Source: an uncultured Oscillospiraceae bacterium
GTDB taxonomy: Bacteria; Bacillota; Clostridia; Oscillospirales; Ruminococcaceae
Direction: 5' to 3'
Assembly (NCBI GenBank): GCA_910579175.1
Contig: CAJTTB010000005.1
Span: forward strand, 1-64,000
Length of the DNA stretch: 64,000 nt
The translations under genes and the position numbers were made by a program. The number at the start of each line of letters is the position of its first letter. The first letter of the stretch is position 1. The notes below the pieces were generated by a model that worked only from the letters and a program-made list of their open reading frames with translations, was not told the origin of the DNA and did no database searches. Shown piece after piece: positions 16,726-25,904 of the stretch.

Positions 16726-16881
16726 AAAAAAATCCTTTCTGTGAAATGTTTGATAGGTCGAATATTATCTTATCGGAAACGAAAAGAAATTACAAATGTC
16801 ATCGCTAAAAATTAAGATGATTTTGCAAGTTTTTTATAATATTAAAAAAATAAATCATAAATATTCACATGAAATTAATTT

Positions 16882-16898
16882 TTTGACCTTTTTTGACC
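16882..16898. promoter_or_regulatory. CtsR operator, upstream box
   Basis: TTTGACCTTTTTTGACC is the exact reverse complement of two GGTCAAA heptads separated by three bases, the CtsR consensus. It lies directly before the -35 box. Confidence 0.92.
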
Positions 16899-16927
16899 TT
16901 GACTTTTACTGACTTTTAGATTATACT
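16899..16927 (+). promoter_or_regulatory. Promoter of the ctsR operon
   Basis: TTGACT (16899-16904), 17-base spacer, TATACT (16922-16927). It is enclosed by the two CtsR boxes, so CtsR binding should block polymerase access. Confidence 0.88.
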
Positions 16928-16936
16928 ATAAACAAA

Positions 16937-16953
16937 GGTCAAGGAAAGTCAAA
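16937..16953. promoter_or_regulatory. CtsR operator, downstream box
   Basis: GGTCAAGGAAAGTCAAA has two heptads (GGTCAAG, AGTCAAA) with a three-base spacer and two departures from consensus. It lies just after the -10 box. Confidence 0.75.
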
Positions 16954-17024
16954 AATAAAATAGAAATCAGGGATTGTATTAGAATGATAATAAACCTCAC
17001 CATGAGGTGAAAGAAGGCAGACAA

Positions 17025-17480
17025 ATGAACATTACCGATTTAATTGTTCAGCAGATTAATCAAATGCTGGAACAAGATGGAGGTACCATTAAAATTCAAA
17101 GAAATGAACTAGCAAATAAAATAGGCTGTGTTCCCAGCCAGATAAATTATGTGATTACCAATCGCTTTACTGTAGAGCAGGGTTATTTGGTGGAAAGTCG
17201 CAGAGGTGGCGGCGGATTCATTCAAATTATGAAGATTAATGCTTCCAATCGAGAAACCATTTTTCATATTATCAATTCGATTGGGGAAGAAATCGATGAA
17301 TATTCTTGCAGAATTATGTTACAGAATCTGGTCTGCGACAAAATTTTAACCCAGAAAGAGTGTAAAATTATGTTATCTGCTTTACTGGACAGCAACTTTA
17401 GAGGATTGCCAAGTCAAATAAAACAGAGAATTAGAGCAGTCTTATTAAAGACCATGTTGTTAAATGTAATAGATGAATAA
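17025..17480 (+). CDS. ctsR: CtsR, heat-shock repressor of class III genes
   Basis: A 152-residue dimeric repressor of clp genes. The N-terminal winged helix-turn-helix carries NELANKIGCVPSQINYVI and the DNA-contacting glycine-rich wing ESRRGGGGFI (about residues 58-67). The C-terminal domain (about 75-150) is the McsB-recognised dimer part. Length equals the family norm (about 153). ATG 17025 follows AAGAAGG by seven bases; an upstream in-frame GTG at 17007 lacks a spaced RBS. It is the first of four tightly spaced genes, repressing its own operon through the two boxes at 16882-16953. Confidence 0.96.
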   Translation: MNITDLIVQQINQMLEQDGGTIKIQRNELANKIGCVPSQINYVITNRFTVEQGYLVESRRGGGGFIQIMKINASNRETIFHIINSIGEEIDEYSCRIMLQNLVCDKILTQKECKIMLSALLDSNFRGLPSQIKQRIRAVLLKTMLLNVIDE

Positions 17481-17495
17481 AGGAGTGTGTCAATT

Positions 17496-17984
17496 ATGTT
17501 GTGTGAATATTGTGGAAAACAAGAGGCAACAACGGTATTAAAACAGACCATTAACGGAAAAAGTCAGATGGTTCACATTTGTTCAGACTGTGCAAATTCC
17601 ATGTTGTTAAATAATTTCTTTTCCGATTTTAGCTTTAGCAACTTTTTTGGAACCAATTCCACTTCTGCTATCAGAAGTCAAAAGACATGCGACCAATGCG
17701 GTATGACTTTAGAACAGGTGATAGAGGGCGGAAAAATTGGATGTGCACATTGTTATCAAGTATTTTCCAAAGAATTAGGGCGTTCGATTGAACAAATACA
17801 TGGCAAATCAACACATATTGGGAAGGTACCCAAATCAATGAATGGCGTGATTCGCAAAAAGAATTTATTGACAGAATATCGAGTAGAATTAAACCGTTTG
17901 ATTGCACAACAGGAATTTGAAAAAGCAGCAGAATTAAGGGATAAAATTCGCGATTTAGAAGGAAAGGATGAAACGTCATGTTAA
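17496..17984 (+). CDS. mcsA: McsA, zinc-binding activator of the McsB arginine kinase
   Basis: A 162-residue protein. Four Cys pairs form two zinc sites: CEYC and CSDC in the first 35 residues, CDQC and CAHC around 65-85. A UVR-type helical hairpin closes the C-terminus (LNRLIAQQEFEKAAELRDKIRDLE-like). McsA activates McsB and links it to the ClpC protease. ATG 17496 is 10 bases after AAGGAG; the in-frame GTG at 17487 is too close. The last seven bases overlap the start of mcsB. Confidence 0.95.
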   Translation: MLCEYCGKQEATTVLKQTINGKSQMVHICSDCANSMLLNNFFSDFSFSNFFGTNSTSAIRSQKTCDQCGMTLEQVIEGGKIGCAHCYQVFSKELGRSIEQIHGKSTHIGKVPKSMNGVIRKKNLLTEYRVELNRLIAQQEFEKAAELRDKIRDLEGKDETSC

Positions 17985-19003
17985 AATGGTATCAAAAACA
18001 AGCGTCAGAAAATGAAATTGTATTGAGCAGTCGTGTGCGTCTGGCAAGAAATGTGGCGGATATCCCCTTTAACAGCTGCATGACAAACGAACAACGTCAA
18101 CAGCTTAATCAAAAAGTAACACAGGCACTTCATAATATTCATTTGGGAGAAAATAAATTGCACTTTGTTTCTCTGGATTCTTTAAATGAGATGAAGCGCT
18201 GTGCAATGGTGGAAAAACATATTGTCAGTCGTGAATTTATTCGATATCCTGAAAATAGAATGTTGATTATTAGTGAAGATGAATCCATCGCTATTATGGT
18301 CAATGAGGAAGACCACTTGAGAATTCAGGTAATGGCAAATGGACTAAACCTTTCGGAAGCATATCAGATCTGTAATATGATTGATGATGTGTTGGATGAA
18401 ACGCTAAGATATGCCTTTGATGAAACATTGGGATATTTGACAAGTTGTCCTACCAACTTGGGGACTGGTTTGCGTGCCTCTGTGATGATGCATTTACCTG
18501 CATTGGAACATTTTGGACTGATTTCACGTTTGACCTCCAATATCTCAAAATTGGGTATGACAATTCGAGGAACTTATGGAGAGGGCAGCAATGTCATTGG
18601 GTCTCTTTATCAGATTTCCAATCAAATTACATTGGGAATCACTGAACAGGATGCGATTCAGAATTTAGAAAGCGTTACAAAACAAATCATAGATGCAGAA
18701 GTGAATGCAAGGGAGAATTTGAGTAAAGAAAAACATCGATTGGAAGATATGATTTTTCGCAGTTTGGGCACTTTAAAATATGCGAGAATGATGTCCAGTA
18801 AGGACTTTTTTGAAACGGTATCCAATTTGAGATTGGGTATTGCAATGGGATATGTTGATGAAATATCCCTAATCACCTTAAATGAATTGATGGATTTAAC
18901 TGGCACGGCAACCGTCTGTGAACAAGCTGGGAAAGAACTGCCCCCAATAGAGCGGGATTATCTGCGTGCAAAAACAATTCGTGAAAAATTGGCAGTTGAA
19001 TAA
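17978..19003 (+). CDS. mcsB: McsB, protein arginine kinase
   Basis: A 341-residue phosphagen-kinase-fold enzyme that phosphorylates arginines in CtsR and in proteins destined for ClpCP. The opening ENEIVLSSRVRLARN and the segment FDETLGYLTSCPTNLGTGLRASVMMHLP are the signature, with the catalytic Cys in SCPTNLGTG (about residue 167) and phosphate-binding arginines in SSRVRLARN. RGTYGEGS follows, as in the family. It overlaps mcsA by seven bases and precedes clpC by 29, so all are made together. Confidence 0.96.
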   Translation: MLKWYQKQASENEIVLSSRVRLARNVADIPFNSCMTNEQRQQLNQKVTQALHNIHLGENKLHFVSLDSLNEMKRCAMVEKHIVSREFIRYPENRMLIISEDESIAIMVNEEDHLRIQVMANGLNLSEAYQICNMIDDVLDETLRYAFDETLGYLTSCPTNLGTGLRASVMMHLPALEHFGLISRLTSNISKLGMTIRGTYGEGSNVIGSLYQISNQITLGITEQDAIQNLESVTKQIIDAEVNARENLSKEKHRLEDMIFRSLGTLKYARMMSSKDFFETVSNLRLGIAMGYVDEISLITLNELMDLTGTATVCEQAGKELPPIERDYLRAKTIREKLAVE

Positions 19004-19032
19004 AAAATGATAAATCGTAGGAGGCTTATATC

Positions 19033-21510
19033 ATGTATGTATTTAATGGTTTTACTGAAAGTGCAAATCGCGCAATCAATCGCGCAATTGAAGCAGCTTC
19101 CGAATTAGGGCATACTTTTATTGGAAGTGAACATTTATTATATGGGTTGGCAGCAGAGGAAAATTGTGTGGCAGCAACCATATTAAGCAAAAAGGGAATT
19201 CAAAAAGAGGATATTTACAATAAAATTGTGACTGCGAATGGTAGAGGGGAAGCAGTACATTTGACCCCTGACCAGTTGACACCACGTTCCAAAAGAGTAC
19301 TTGAAAAATCTGTGACAGAAGCGCGAAATCTAGGTCATAATTATGTTGGGACAGAACATATTTTATTATCTATTTTATCTCAAGTAGATGGTTATGCCAT
19401 TATGTTCTTGACAGAAATGGGCATTCAGAATCGCAATCTTTATTTAGAGACGATTCAAGAAATGTTGGGAATGCCACAAGCGCAATTGTTTGAAGAACCG
19501 TCAGGATATTCCCCACAGGGTAAGACAATGAACCATACAACAAATCATGGCGATTTAAAAACGCTATTGAAATATGGAAAGGATTTGACACAAGCTGCGG
19601 CAGATAATACCATTGACCCAGTGATTGGGAGACATGATGAAATTGAACGTGTGATTCAAATTTTATCCCGTCGTACCAAAAACAATCCTTGTTTGATTGG
19701 TGAACCGGGTGTTGGTAAAACAGCAATTGCAGAAGGATTGGCGCAGAAAATACAGCAGGGTGAAGTACCAGAAATACTCAAGAATAAGCGTGTTGTGGCA
19801 TTGGATATGACCGCCATGTTAGCAGGTGCAAAATACCGCGGTGATTTTGAGGAACGCATCAAAGCAGTATTGGACGAGGTGTCTAAAAATTCGAATGTGA
19901 TTTTGTTTATCGATGAAATTCACAACATCATTGGCGCAGGTGCGGCAGAGGGTGCAATTGACGCTGCTAATATTTTAAAACCACAGTTGGCACGCGGTGA
20001 GATTCAAATCATTGGAGCAACCACTATTGATGAATACCGCAAATATATTGAGAAGGATTCCGCATTAGAACGCCGTTTTCAACCTGTTATGGTCAATGAG
20101 CCAAGTCTAGAAGACGCCAAAACAATCTTATTTGGTTTACGCGATAAATATGAGGCACATCATAAAATTAAAATTACAGATGAAGCCATTCAAGCTGCTG
20201 TAGAGCTTTCCAGTCGCTATATCAATGACCGTTTCTTGCCAGATAAAGCGATTGATTTGATTGATGAAGCAGCTGCAAAGGTTCGTTTGCGCGAACTGAC
20301 TGCACCAACCGGCGTCAAAGAGTTGGAAGATAGACTGAAAGAATTGAATTCTGAAAAGTCTGCTGCAATCAATGCGCAACAATTTGAACAAGCTGCAAAA
20401 TTCCGCGATGAAGAAAAGGAAATCACCCAAAAGCTGGAAAAACAAAAACAGGAATGGGCAGAAAAAAATGCTGGTGTTTCTGGTGAAGTGGTGGCGACTG
20501 ATATTGCAGACATTGTGTCCAGTTGGACAGGTGTTCCCGTAAAACAGTTGACAGAAGAAGAAAGTGAACGCTTATTAAAATTGGAAACTATTTTGCATGA
20601 GCGTGTCATCGGTCAAGATGAAGCAGTAACAGCGATTGCGAAAGCGATTCGCAGAGGGCGTGTCGGTTTAAAAGACCCCAACCGTCCATTGGGTTCCTTC
20701 TTGTTTTTGGGTCCAACCGGTGTTGGTAAAACAGAATTGTGTAAAACACTTGCACAGGCGCTCTTTGGAGATGAAAATACCATGTTAAGGTTGGATATGT
20801 CTGAGTATATGGAAAAACACTCTGTTTCTCGTATGGTTGGTTCTCCTCCCGGATATGTGGGATTTGATGAAGGCGGTCAATTAACCGAAAAGATTCGACG
20901 TAAACCCTATTCTGTAGTATTGTTTGACGAGATTGAAAAAGCGCATCCAGATGTATTTAATATGTTGCTTCAGATTCTAGAAGATGGTATTTTGACAGAT
21001 TCTCAAGGCAGAAAGGTAAACTTTAAAAACGCTGTTATTATTATGACTTCTAACATTGGGGCAAGATTATTAGAAGAACAGAGGAATTTGGGATTTTCCG
21101 CTAGTACAGAAAAGGAAAAGCAGAAAAAAGATGATGAAAATAACCGCTCTATTTTAATGAATGAATTAAAACGTCATTTTCGTCCAGAATTGCTCAATCG
21201 TATTGATGATATTATTGTATTTCACAAGTTATCAAAAGAGCATATTCAACAAATTGCTTCAAAAATGCTGAATATTTTAATTGGACGTTTAAAGGAGATG
21301 GATATTACATTGACTGTAACTCCAGAGGCATTGGAGAAAATCAGTGAAGTTGGTTTTGATGATGCTTATGGTGCAAGACCTCTTAGAAGGGCAATTACTT
21401 CACAAATAGAAGACTGCATTTCTGAAAAGATGTTAGAGGGAATCATTCAAAAGGGAAAAAGCGTAGCATTAACAGTGGTAGACGGAAAATTTGACTTTCA
21501 GGTACAGTGA
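19033..21510 (+). CDS. clpC: ClpC, ATP-dependent protein unfoldase
   Basis: An 825-residue AAA+ unfoldase. Order: a double Clp-N repeat (about 1-145), which binds McsB/MecA-type adaptors; AAA domain 1 with Walker A GEPGVGKT (about 222) and Walker B LFIDEIHN; a coiled middle part with a UVR-like segment (about 420-460), the ClpC hallmark; AAA domain 2 with Walker A GPTGVGKT (about 560) and LFDEIEKAHPDVFN; and the C-terminal D2-small domain. With ClpP (not in this window) it degrades arginine-phosphorylated and damaged proteins. RBS GGAGG precedes the ATG. The operon ends at the terminator at 21512-21548. Confidence 0.97.
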   Translation: MYVFNGFTESANRAINRAIEAASELGHTFIGSEHLLYGLAAEENCVAATILSKKGIQKEDIYNKIVTANGRGEAVHLTPDQLTPRSKRVLEKSVTEARNLGHNYVGTEHILLSILSQVDGYAIMFLTEMGIQNRNLYLETIQEMLGMPQAQLFEEPSGYSPQGKTMNHTTNHGDLKTLLKYGKDLTQAAADNTIDPVIGRHDEIERVIQILSRRTKNNPCLIGEPGVGKTAIAEGLAQKIQQGEVPEILKNKRVVALDMTAMLAGAKYRGDFEERIKAVLDEVSKNSNVILFIDEIHNIIGAGAAEGAIDAANILKPQLARGEIQIIGATTIDEYRKYIEKDSALERRFQPVMVNEPSLEDAKTILFGLRDKYEAHHKIKITDEAIQAAVELSSRYINDRFLPDKAIDLIDEAAAKVRLRELTAPTGVKELEDRLKELNSEKSAAINAQQFEQAAKFRDEEKEITQKLEKQKQEWAEKNAGVSGEVVATDIADIVSSWTGVPVKQLTEEESERLLKLETILHERVIGQDEAVTAIAKAIRRGRVGLKDPNRPLGSFLFLGPTGVGKTELCKTLAQALFGDENTMLRLDMSEYMEKHSVSRMVGSPPGYVGFDEGGQLTEKIRRKPYSVVLFDEIEKAHPDVFNMLLQILEDGILTDSQGRKVNFKNAVIIMTSNIGARLLEEQRNLGFSASTEKEKQKKDDENNRSILMNELKRHFRPELLNRIDDIIVFHKLSKEHIQQIASKMLNILIGRLKEMDITLTVTPEALEKISEVGFDDAYGARPLRRAITSQIEDCISEKMLEGIIQKGKSVALTVVDGKFDFQVQ

Positions 21511-21511
21511 T

Positions 21512-21548
21512 AAAAAAACTGATGCAAAATTGGTTGCATCAGTTTTTT
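21512..21548 (+). terminator. Terminator of the ctsR-clpC operon
   Basis: AAAAAACTGATGCAA (21512-21526) and TTGCATCAGTTTTTT (21534-21548) form a 15-bp stem with a T tail directly after clpC. Confidence 0.95.
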
Positions 21549-21850
21549 ACTGTGAGATTGCTCAGTAAAATATGGTGATAAAAGTTTAAAATATAAGACT
21601 GTTCTATTAGAGGTATCGCTTTTATCATTTTCTTTTCTGTTTGATACTGATATGTTGATCTTTTTAAATCTTTTGTTGAAACGTTGCTATTTCAAAACCT
21701 TTCTGGAAAAATATAAAGATAACAAGAGGCTTTTAGAATAAATATTCTTGCTTTGAAGCGTTGATGAATTCACAAAAACAGATTGAACAAAAACAAGCCC
21801 CATGGTATAATTAGAGCGATAAATTAGTATTTGAATTTGGGAGGAAAAGA
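21549..21850. other. Intergenic region before the polyferredoxin gene
   Basis: Only the promoter at 21783-21811 is recognisable. The rest is AT-rich, without an RBS-led reading frame or RNA motif. Confidence 0.5.
21783..21811 (+). promoter_or_regulatory. Promoter for the 4Fe-4S membrane protein gene
   Basis: TTGAAC (21783-21788), 17-base spacer, TATAAT (21806-21811), 40 bases before the start codon. Confidence 0.75.
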
Positions 21851-22669
21851 GTGAAAAAATATTTTTTGCCACTGATGATGTTGGTAATATTTGAAACAGT
21901 TGCAATTGTGCTTTGGTTGACAATGGATAACTTGTTTTATTTGTTCAATTTCAGTTATATCGGAATTTCTATCGCATTTGGTATTTTCTTATTTATCAAA
22001 AGATATAAGCATGCACGACGAGTTACACAGTTACTTGTTGGACTTTATATGTTGGTTTACTTAGGGCTTATCAGTGGCGAAAATATGCAGATTGAGGGAT
22101 TTTGGTATTATCTTTTTATAGGTGTATTTGAAGCCGCAACAATTCATTATGCAGTTGCGAAAATTTTTGGACCGTTGTTTTTTGGAAGAGGCTGGTGCGG
22201 TTATGCCTGTTGGACAGCAATGGTACTTGATTTTCTTCCATACAAAGTTACGAAAACACCAAGGAAAAAAATTGGGTGGATAAGATATATTACATTTGCA
22301 GCCTCTTTGATATTTATTTTGACATTATTCCTTGCACATGTCAGTAATATTGAGAAAATAATGTTTTGGACATTTATCATAGGAAATCTATTGTACTATG
22401 TTGTTGGAATCATATTGGCTTTTCGCTTTAAGGACAATCGTGCATTTTGTAAATACATATGTCCTATTACAATATTTTTGAAACTTATGAGCTATTTTTC
22501 GTTGCTCCGGATAAAATGTGATAAAAACAAATGTGTATCTTGTGGAACGTGCAAAAAGGTGTGTCCTATGGAAGTAGATGTTATGGATAATTCCCGAAAA
22601 CGAAAGAATGGCACAGAATGTATTCTTTGCTTTGAGTGCGTAAAGAATTGTCCAACAGATGCGTTATAA
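21851..22669 (+). CDS. NapH/NosR-like 4Fe-4S membrane protein
   Basis: A 272-residue membrane protein with about six segments. Around residue 118, FFGRGWCGYACWTAMVLDFLPYK carries the CxxxCW-type motif of NapH/NosR/CcoG relatives, and CKYICPI follows near 205. The C-terminus holds two 4Fe-4S sets, CVSCGTCKKVCPMEV and CILCFECVKNCPTDAL. Such proteins pass electrons between membrane and cytoplasmic carriers; the partner is not evident. It starts at GTG, 7 bases after GGGAGG. It has its own promoter, and no clear partner gene follows. Confidence 0.88.
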   Translation: MKKYFLPLMMLVIFETVAIVLWLTMDNLFYLFNFSYIGISIAFGIFLFIKRYKHARRVTQLLVGLYMLVYLGLISGENMQIEGFWYYLFIGVFEAATIHYAVAKIFGPLFFGRGWCGYACWTAMVLDFLPYKVTKTPRKKIGWIRYITFAASLIFILTLFLAHVSNIEKIMFWTFIIGNLLYYVVGIILAFRFKDNRAFCKYICPITIFLKLMSYFSLLRIKCDKNKCVSCGTCKKVCPMEVDVMDNSRKRKNGTECILCFECVKNCPTDAL

Positions 22670-22835
22670 ACTTCAGTTTGTCTGAAGACCATCTGTAAAG
22701 ATAATTTCTTGCTTTTGGATATTTTGACAAATTATGTTATCAAACAGCATTGGGCAATGTGATTCTCAAGGGGGAATGTTAAAGTAATATGTTGCGTAAG
22801 AGATATGATAAAAAATAATTGTATTTTTGGGAGGA

Positions 22836-23885
22836 ATGGTTATATTCTCACTTACAACGCATTCTTATCGCTTTTTTTCTGATTTACAAACATGTTTAAA
22901 TGTTTGGGGAAAATCATTGGATAAATTAATTGGGGAAACAATATTTTGTATATGGAGTGTATGGGATGTCAAAAATAAAATGTGGTTTGACAATGCCCCT
23001 GTACTGATAGAGTGTGCTTCTGGAATTTTATCGGTCAATGTAAAAAATGAAAAATATCTAGCGATTGGTTGGAATGACATTTTACTTTCGGATAAGCCAA
23101 TTTGGTCTATTGGAAACCAAGGCAGAGAAATAGAAGGTGTGGAATGTCAAAAAGATTTCATTTGGAAAAAATGTGATATAGTGAAAGAAGTATTTCACAA
23201 AACAATTAAAAAAATCAGTCCCATGCAAAATCATTTTGGTCTGTTTGGAATGGATTTTTCGTTTTATGATGGTACGATTTTATATATCTATGATACTGGA
23301 AGTACAGTTTTTCTAACATACACAAAAAGCACACAATTAAAAGCAAGTCATAAGTATATTCAAATTCGACATTGGGACTATTGGTGGTGTGTTTACAATA
23401 TGATGGAAAGGCATTGTCTTTCTGGTGTAGAATTTAGTATTACAGATGATGTAAATGGAGAAAAACAGTTTTTTCATCTTGATTTATATTCGCTGATTGA
23501 ACTGGAAAGCACCATTCGCATACAGGAATTTGTACAACCAGAAGATCCTTTCTACTGCTATTTTCTCAATCAGATTGAGCGCTTACGACAAGGCAAGATA
23601 GATTACTTTATTGGTTGGCTTTACTATCAGGATTACAAACCAAATATAAAACAGTGCAATCGATTCTTGAAAAAAGGACAATCTATCTTTGATATGAAAA
23701 CACCACAGATATCTCCATATTATGCTGTTGTTTTTATTGGAGAAAAAGCGCCGTTGTTACCTTCGATATTGATTCATTGGTTGGAGAAATTATCGGTGCC
23801 ATTGTTTGACCAAGCGATTACATTTGAAATTGCAAATATCCCAACAAAAGCACAAGCGAAAGAATTATGGAATCGCAACATTTAA
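22836..23885 (+). CDS. Protein of unknown function, 349 residues
   Basis: I do not recognise this protein. It is a soluble-looking sequence rich in aromatic residues (many Trp, Tyr, Phe) with scattered Cys and no signal peptide or membrane segment. Segments such as MDFSFYDGTILYIYDTG and HWDYWWCVYNMMERH look like a mixed alpha/beta fold. The start is uncertain: the first ATG (22836) lies only one base after GGGAGG, an in-frame TTG at 22827 has no RBS, and a stop closes the frame upstream at 22809. It follows the 4Fe-4S gene by 166 bases, with no clear promoter, and precedes the Fe-S scaffold-like operon. Confidence 0.7.
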   Translation: MVIFSLTTHSYRFFSDLQTCLNVWGKSLDKLIGETIFCIWSVWDVKNKMWFDNAPVLIECASGILSVNVKNEKYLAIGWNDILLSDKPIWSIGNQGREIEGVECQKDFIWKKCDIVKEVFHKTIKKISPMQNHFGLFGMDFSFYDGTILYIYDTGSTVFLTYTKSTQLKASHKYIQIRHWDYWWCVYNMMERHCLSGVEFSITDDVNGEKQFFHLDLYSLIELESTIRIQEFVQPEDPFYCYFLNQIERLRQGKIDYFIGWLYYQDYKPNIKQCNRFLKKGQSIFDMKTPQISPYYAVVFIGEKAPLLPSILIHWLEKLSVPLFDQAITFEIANIPTKAQAKELWNRNI

Positions 23886-24019
23886 GTAAATTTTATTGGG
23901 TGAAAGGAATATTAATTTTCCATGATGTGAATCCTTTATTAAAAGGAATCCATTGTTTTTGTAAAATAGAATATGATTGAGGAATATTTTTCTTGTATTT
24001 ATTCAATATTTTGACAGAC

Positions 24020-24039
24020 TAGTACTTGATTAAATACTA
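24020..24039. promoter_or_regulatory. 20-bp palindromic operator over the scaffold/GGGtGRT promoter
   Basis: TAGTACTTGATTAAATACTA pairs in 8 of 10 half-site positions and covers the -35 box. It looks like a dimeric-repressor site. AT-rich dyads of this kind are used by Rrf2-type and other small regulators; which protein binds is unknown. Confidence 0.55.
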
Positions 24040-24054
24040 AAAAACGATTATAAT
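24026..24054 (+). promoter_or_regulatory. Promoter of the scaffold-GGGtGRT operon
   Basis: TTGATT (24026-24031), 17-base spacer, TATAAT (24049-24054), 87 bases before the start codon. Confidence 0.8.
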
Positions 24055-24140
24055 GAAACTAGACATTGACAGAATATTTTGATGTTAATGTAAAGAGCAA
24101 ATAAAATAGCTTGAAAGAAGAAACCGAAAGGAGTTTTCAA

Positions 24141-24833
24141 ATGATTTATTCACATGAAGTAGAAGCAATGTGTCCAGTAGCACAAGGTGTTGCTCATGGT
24201 GCTGCTCCAATTCCAGAAGAGGCAAATTGGGTAAAAGCAAAAGAAATAACCGATATTTCCGGTTTGACACATGGTATTGGTTGGTGCGCACCTCAACAGG
24301 GAACTTGTAAATTGACTTTAAACGTAAAAGAGGGTATCATCCAAGAAGCATTGGTTGAAACAATTGGTTGTTCTGGTATGACGCATTCTGCTGCTATGGC
24401 TTCTGAAATTCTTCCAGGCAGAACTATTTTAGAAGCATTAAATACAGACTTAGTATGTGATGCAATTAACACTGCAATGAGAGAATTATTCTTACAAATC
24501 GTTTACGGAAGAACTCAAAGTGCGTTTTCTGAAGATGGTTTGCCAATCGGTGCAGGTTTAGAGGATTTGGGTAAAGGGCTTCGCTCACAGGTTGGTACAA
24601 TGTATGGAACCTTGAAAAAAGGTCCTCGTTACTTGGAAATGGCAGAGGGTTATGTAACTGGTATTGCTTTGGACGCAGAAGATCAAATCATTGGTTACCA
24701 GTTTGTAAACTTTGGCAAAATGATGGATTTTATCAAAAAAGGCGATGATGCAAATACTGCATTAGAAAAATCCAAAGGTCAATATGGTCGTGTGGCAGAT
24801 GCTGCTAAAATCATTGATCCACGTGAAAAATAA
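24141..24833 (+). CDS. Iron-sulfur cluster assembly scaffold-like protein
   Basis: A 230-residue protein annotated in relatives as an IscU/NifU-type scaffold. The scaffold-like core is at about 40-120: LTHGIGWCAPQQGTCKLTL supplies two Cys, and ETIGCSGMTHSAAMASEIL the third, in the position of the IscU Cys pair. The C-terminal half (about 140-230) is specific to this subgroup, without the usual IscU LxxLxxxP-type end. ATG 24141 is seven bases after AAAGGAG; the longer reading (MKEETERSF...) would bury this RBS. It sits 18 bases before the GGGtGRT gene, under the palindrome-controlled promoter. Cluster delivery is inferred. Confidence 0.82.
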   Translation: MIYSHEVEAMCPVAQGVAHGAAPIPEEANWVKAKEITDISGLTHGIGWCAPQQGTCKLTLNVKEGIIQEALVETIGCSGMTHSAAMASEILPGRTILEALNTDLVCDAINTAMRELFLQIVYGRTQSAFSEDGLPIGAGLEDLGKGLRSQVGTMYGTLKKGPRYLEMAEGYVTGIALDAEDQIIGYQFVNFGKMMDFIKKGDDANTALEKSKGQYGRVADAAKIIDPREK

Positions 24834-24851
24834 TTAAGGAGGTAACGAGAA

Positions 24852-25862
24852 ATGGCTTTATTTGAATCTTATGAAAGAAGAATTGACAAAATCAATTCTG
24901 TTTTAAATAGTTATGGCATTTCTTCTATTGAAGAAGCTGAAAAAATTACAAAAGATGCTGGACTAAATATCTATGACCAAGTGAAAGCAATTCAACCAAT
25001 CTGCTTTGAAAATGCTTGTTGGGCTTATACAGTTGGTGTTGCAATCGCAATTAAAAAGGGTTGTAAAAAAGCTGCTGACGCTGCTGCTGCAATTGGAGAA
25101 GGTTTACAGGCTTTTTGTATTCCTGGTTCTGTTGCTGACCAACGTAAGGTTGGCTTAGGTCATGGTAATTTGGGTAAAATGTTGTTGGAAGAAGAAACAG
25201 AATGTTTTGCTTTCTTAGCAGGTCATGAATCTTTTGCTGCTGCAGAAGGTGCAATTGGTATTGCTGAAAAAGCAAATAAAGTACGTCAAAAACCTTTGAG
25301 AGTTATCTTAAATGGTTTGGGAAAAGACGCTGCTCAGATCATTTCTAGAATCAATGGTTTTACCTTTGTAGAAACTGAAATGAATTACTATACTGGTGAA
25401 GTAAAAGAAGTATTTAGAAAATCCTATTCTGAAGGTTTGCGCTCAAAAGTAAACTGCTATGGTGCAAATGATGTAACAGAAGGCGTTGCAATTATGCACA
25501 AAGAGGGCGTTGATGTTTCCATTACTGGTAACTCTACAAACCCAACTCGTTTCCAACATCCAGTTGCAGGAACTTATAAAAAAGAATGTGTTGAACAGGG
25601 CAAAAAATATTTTTCTGTTGCTTCTGGTGGTGGTACTGGTCGTACATTGCACCCAGACAATATGGCAGCTGGTCCTGCTTCTTATGGTATGACCGATACA
25701 ATGGGTCGTATGCACTCTGATGCACAGTTTGCAGGTTCTTCTTCTGTACCAGCTCACGTAGAAATGATGGGCTTAATTGGTATGGGTAACAACCCAATGG
25801 TTGGTGCAACAGTTGCTTGTGCAGTTGCAGTTGAAGAAGCTGCTAAAAATGGCAAATTCTAA
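24852..25862 (+). CDS. GGGtGRT family protein of unknown function
   Basis: A 336-residue cytoplasmic protein. The name-giving motif is SGGGTGRTLHPDNM near residue 258, followed by GSSSVPAHVEMMGLIGMGNNPM. Conserved cysteines include FENACWAY, FCIPGSV and NCYGAND, which could hold a cluster or metal. The family is widespread in anaerobic Clostridia and nearly always lies beside the scaffold-like gene preceding it here; its activity is not known to me. RBS AAGGAGG is strong. Codon use is biased toward common codons, as in highly expressed genes. Two hairpins follow the stop. Confidence 0.85.
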   Translation: MALFESYERRIDKINSVLNSYGISSIEEAEKITKDAGLNIYDQVKAIQPICFENACWAYTVGVAIAIKKGCKKAADAAAAIGEGLQAFCIPGSVADQRKVGLGHGNLGKMLLEEETECFAFLAGHESFAAAEGAIGIAEKANKVRQKPLRVILNGLGKDAAQIISRINGFTFVETEMNYYTGEVKEVFRKSYSEGLRSKVNCYGANDVTEGVAIMHKEGVDVSITGNSTNPTRFQHPVAGTYKKECVEQGKKYFSVASGGGTGRTLHPDNMAAGPASYGMTDTMGRMHSDAQFAGSSSVPAHVEMMGLIGMGNNPMVGATVACAVAVEEAAKNGKF

Positions 25863-25904
25863 ACTTGACTTAGATTAGTTGATGTAATTACTATGTAAAT
25901 ATAG

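Larger units (their letters stand above)
16726..17024. other. Divergent control region between MATE and ctsR
   Basis: The right part (16882-16953) carries the ctsR promoter between two CtsR boxes. The left part is AT-rich with no clear motif apart from the MATE RBS. Confidence 0.6.
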
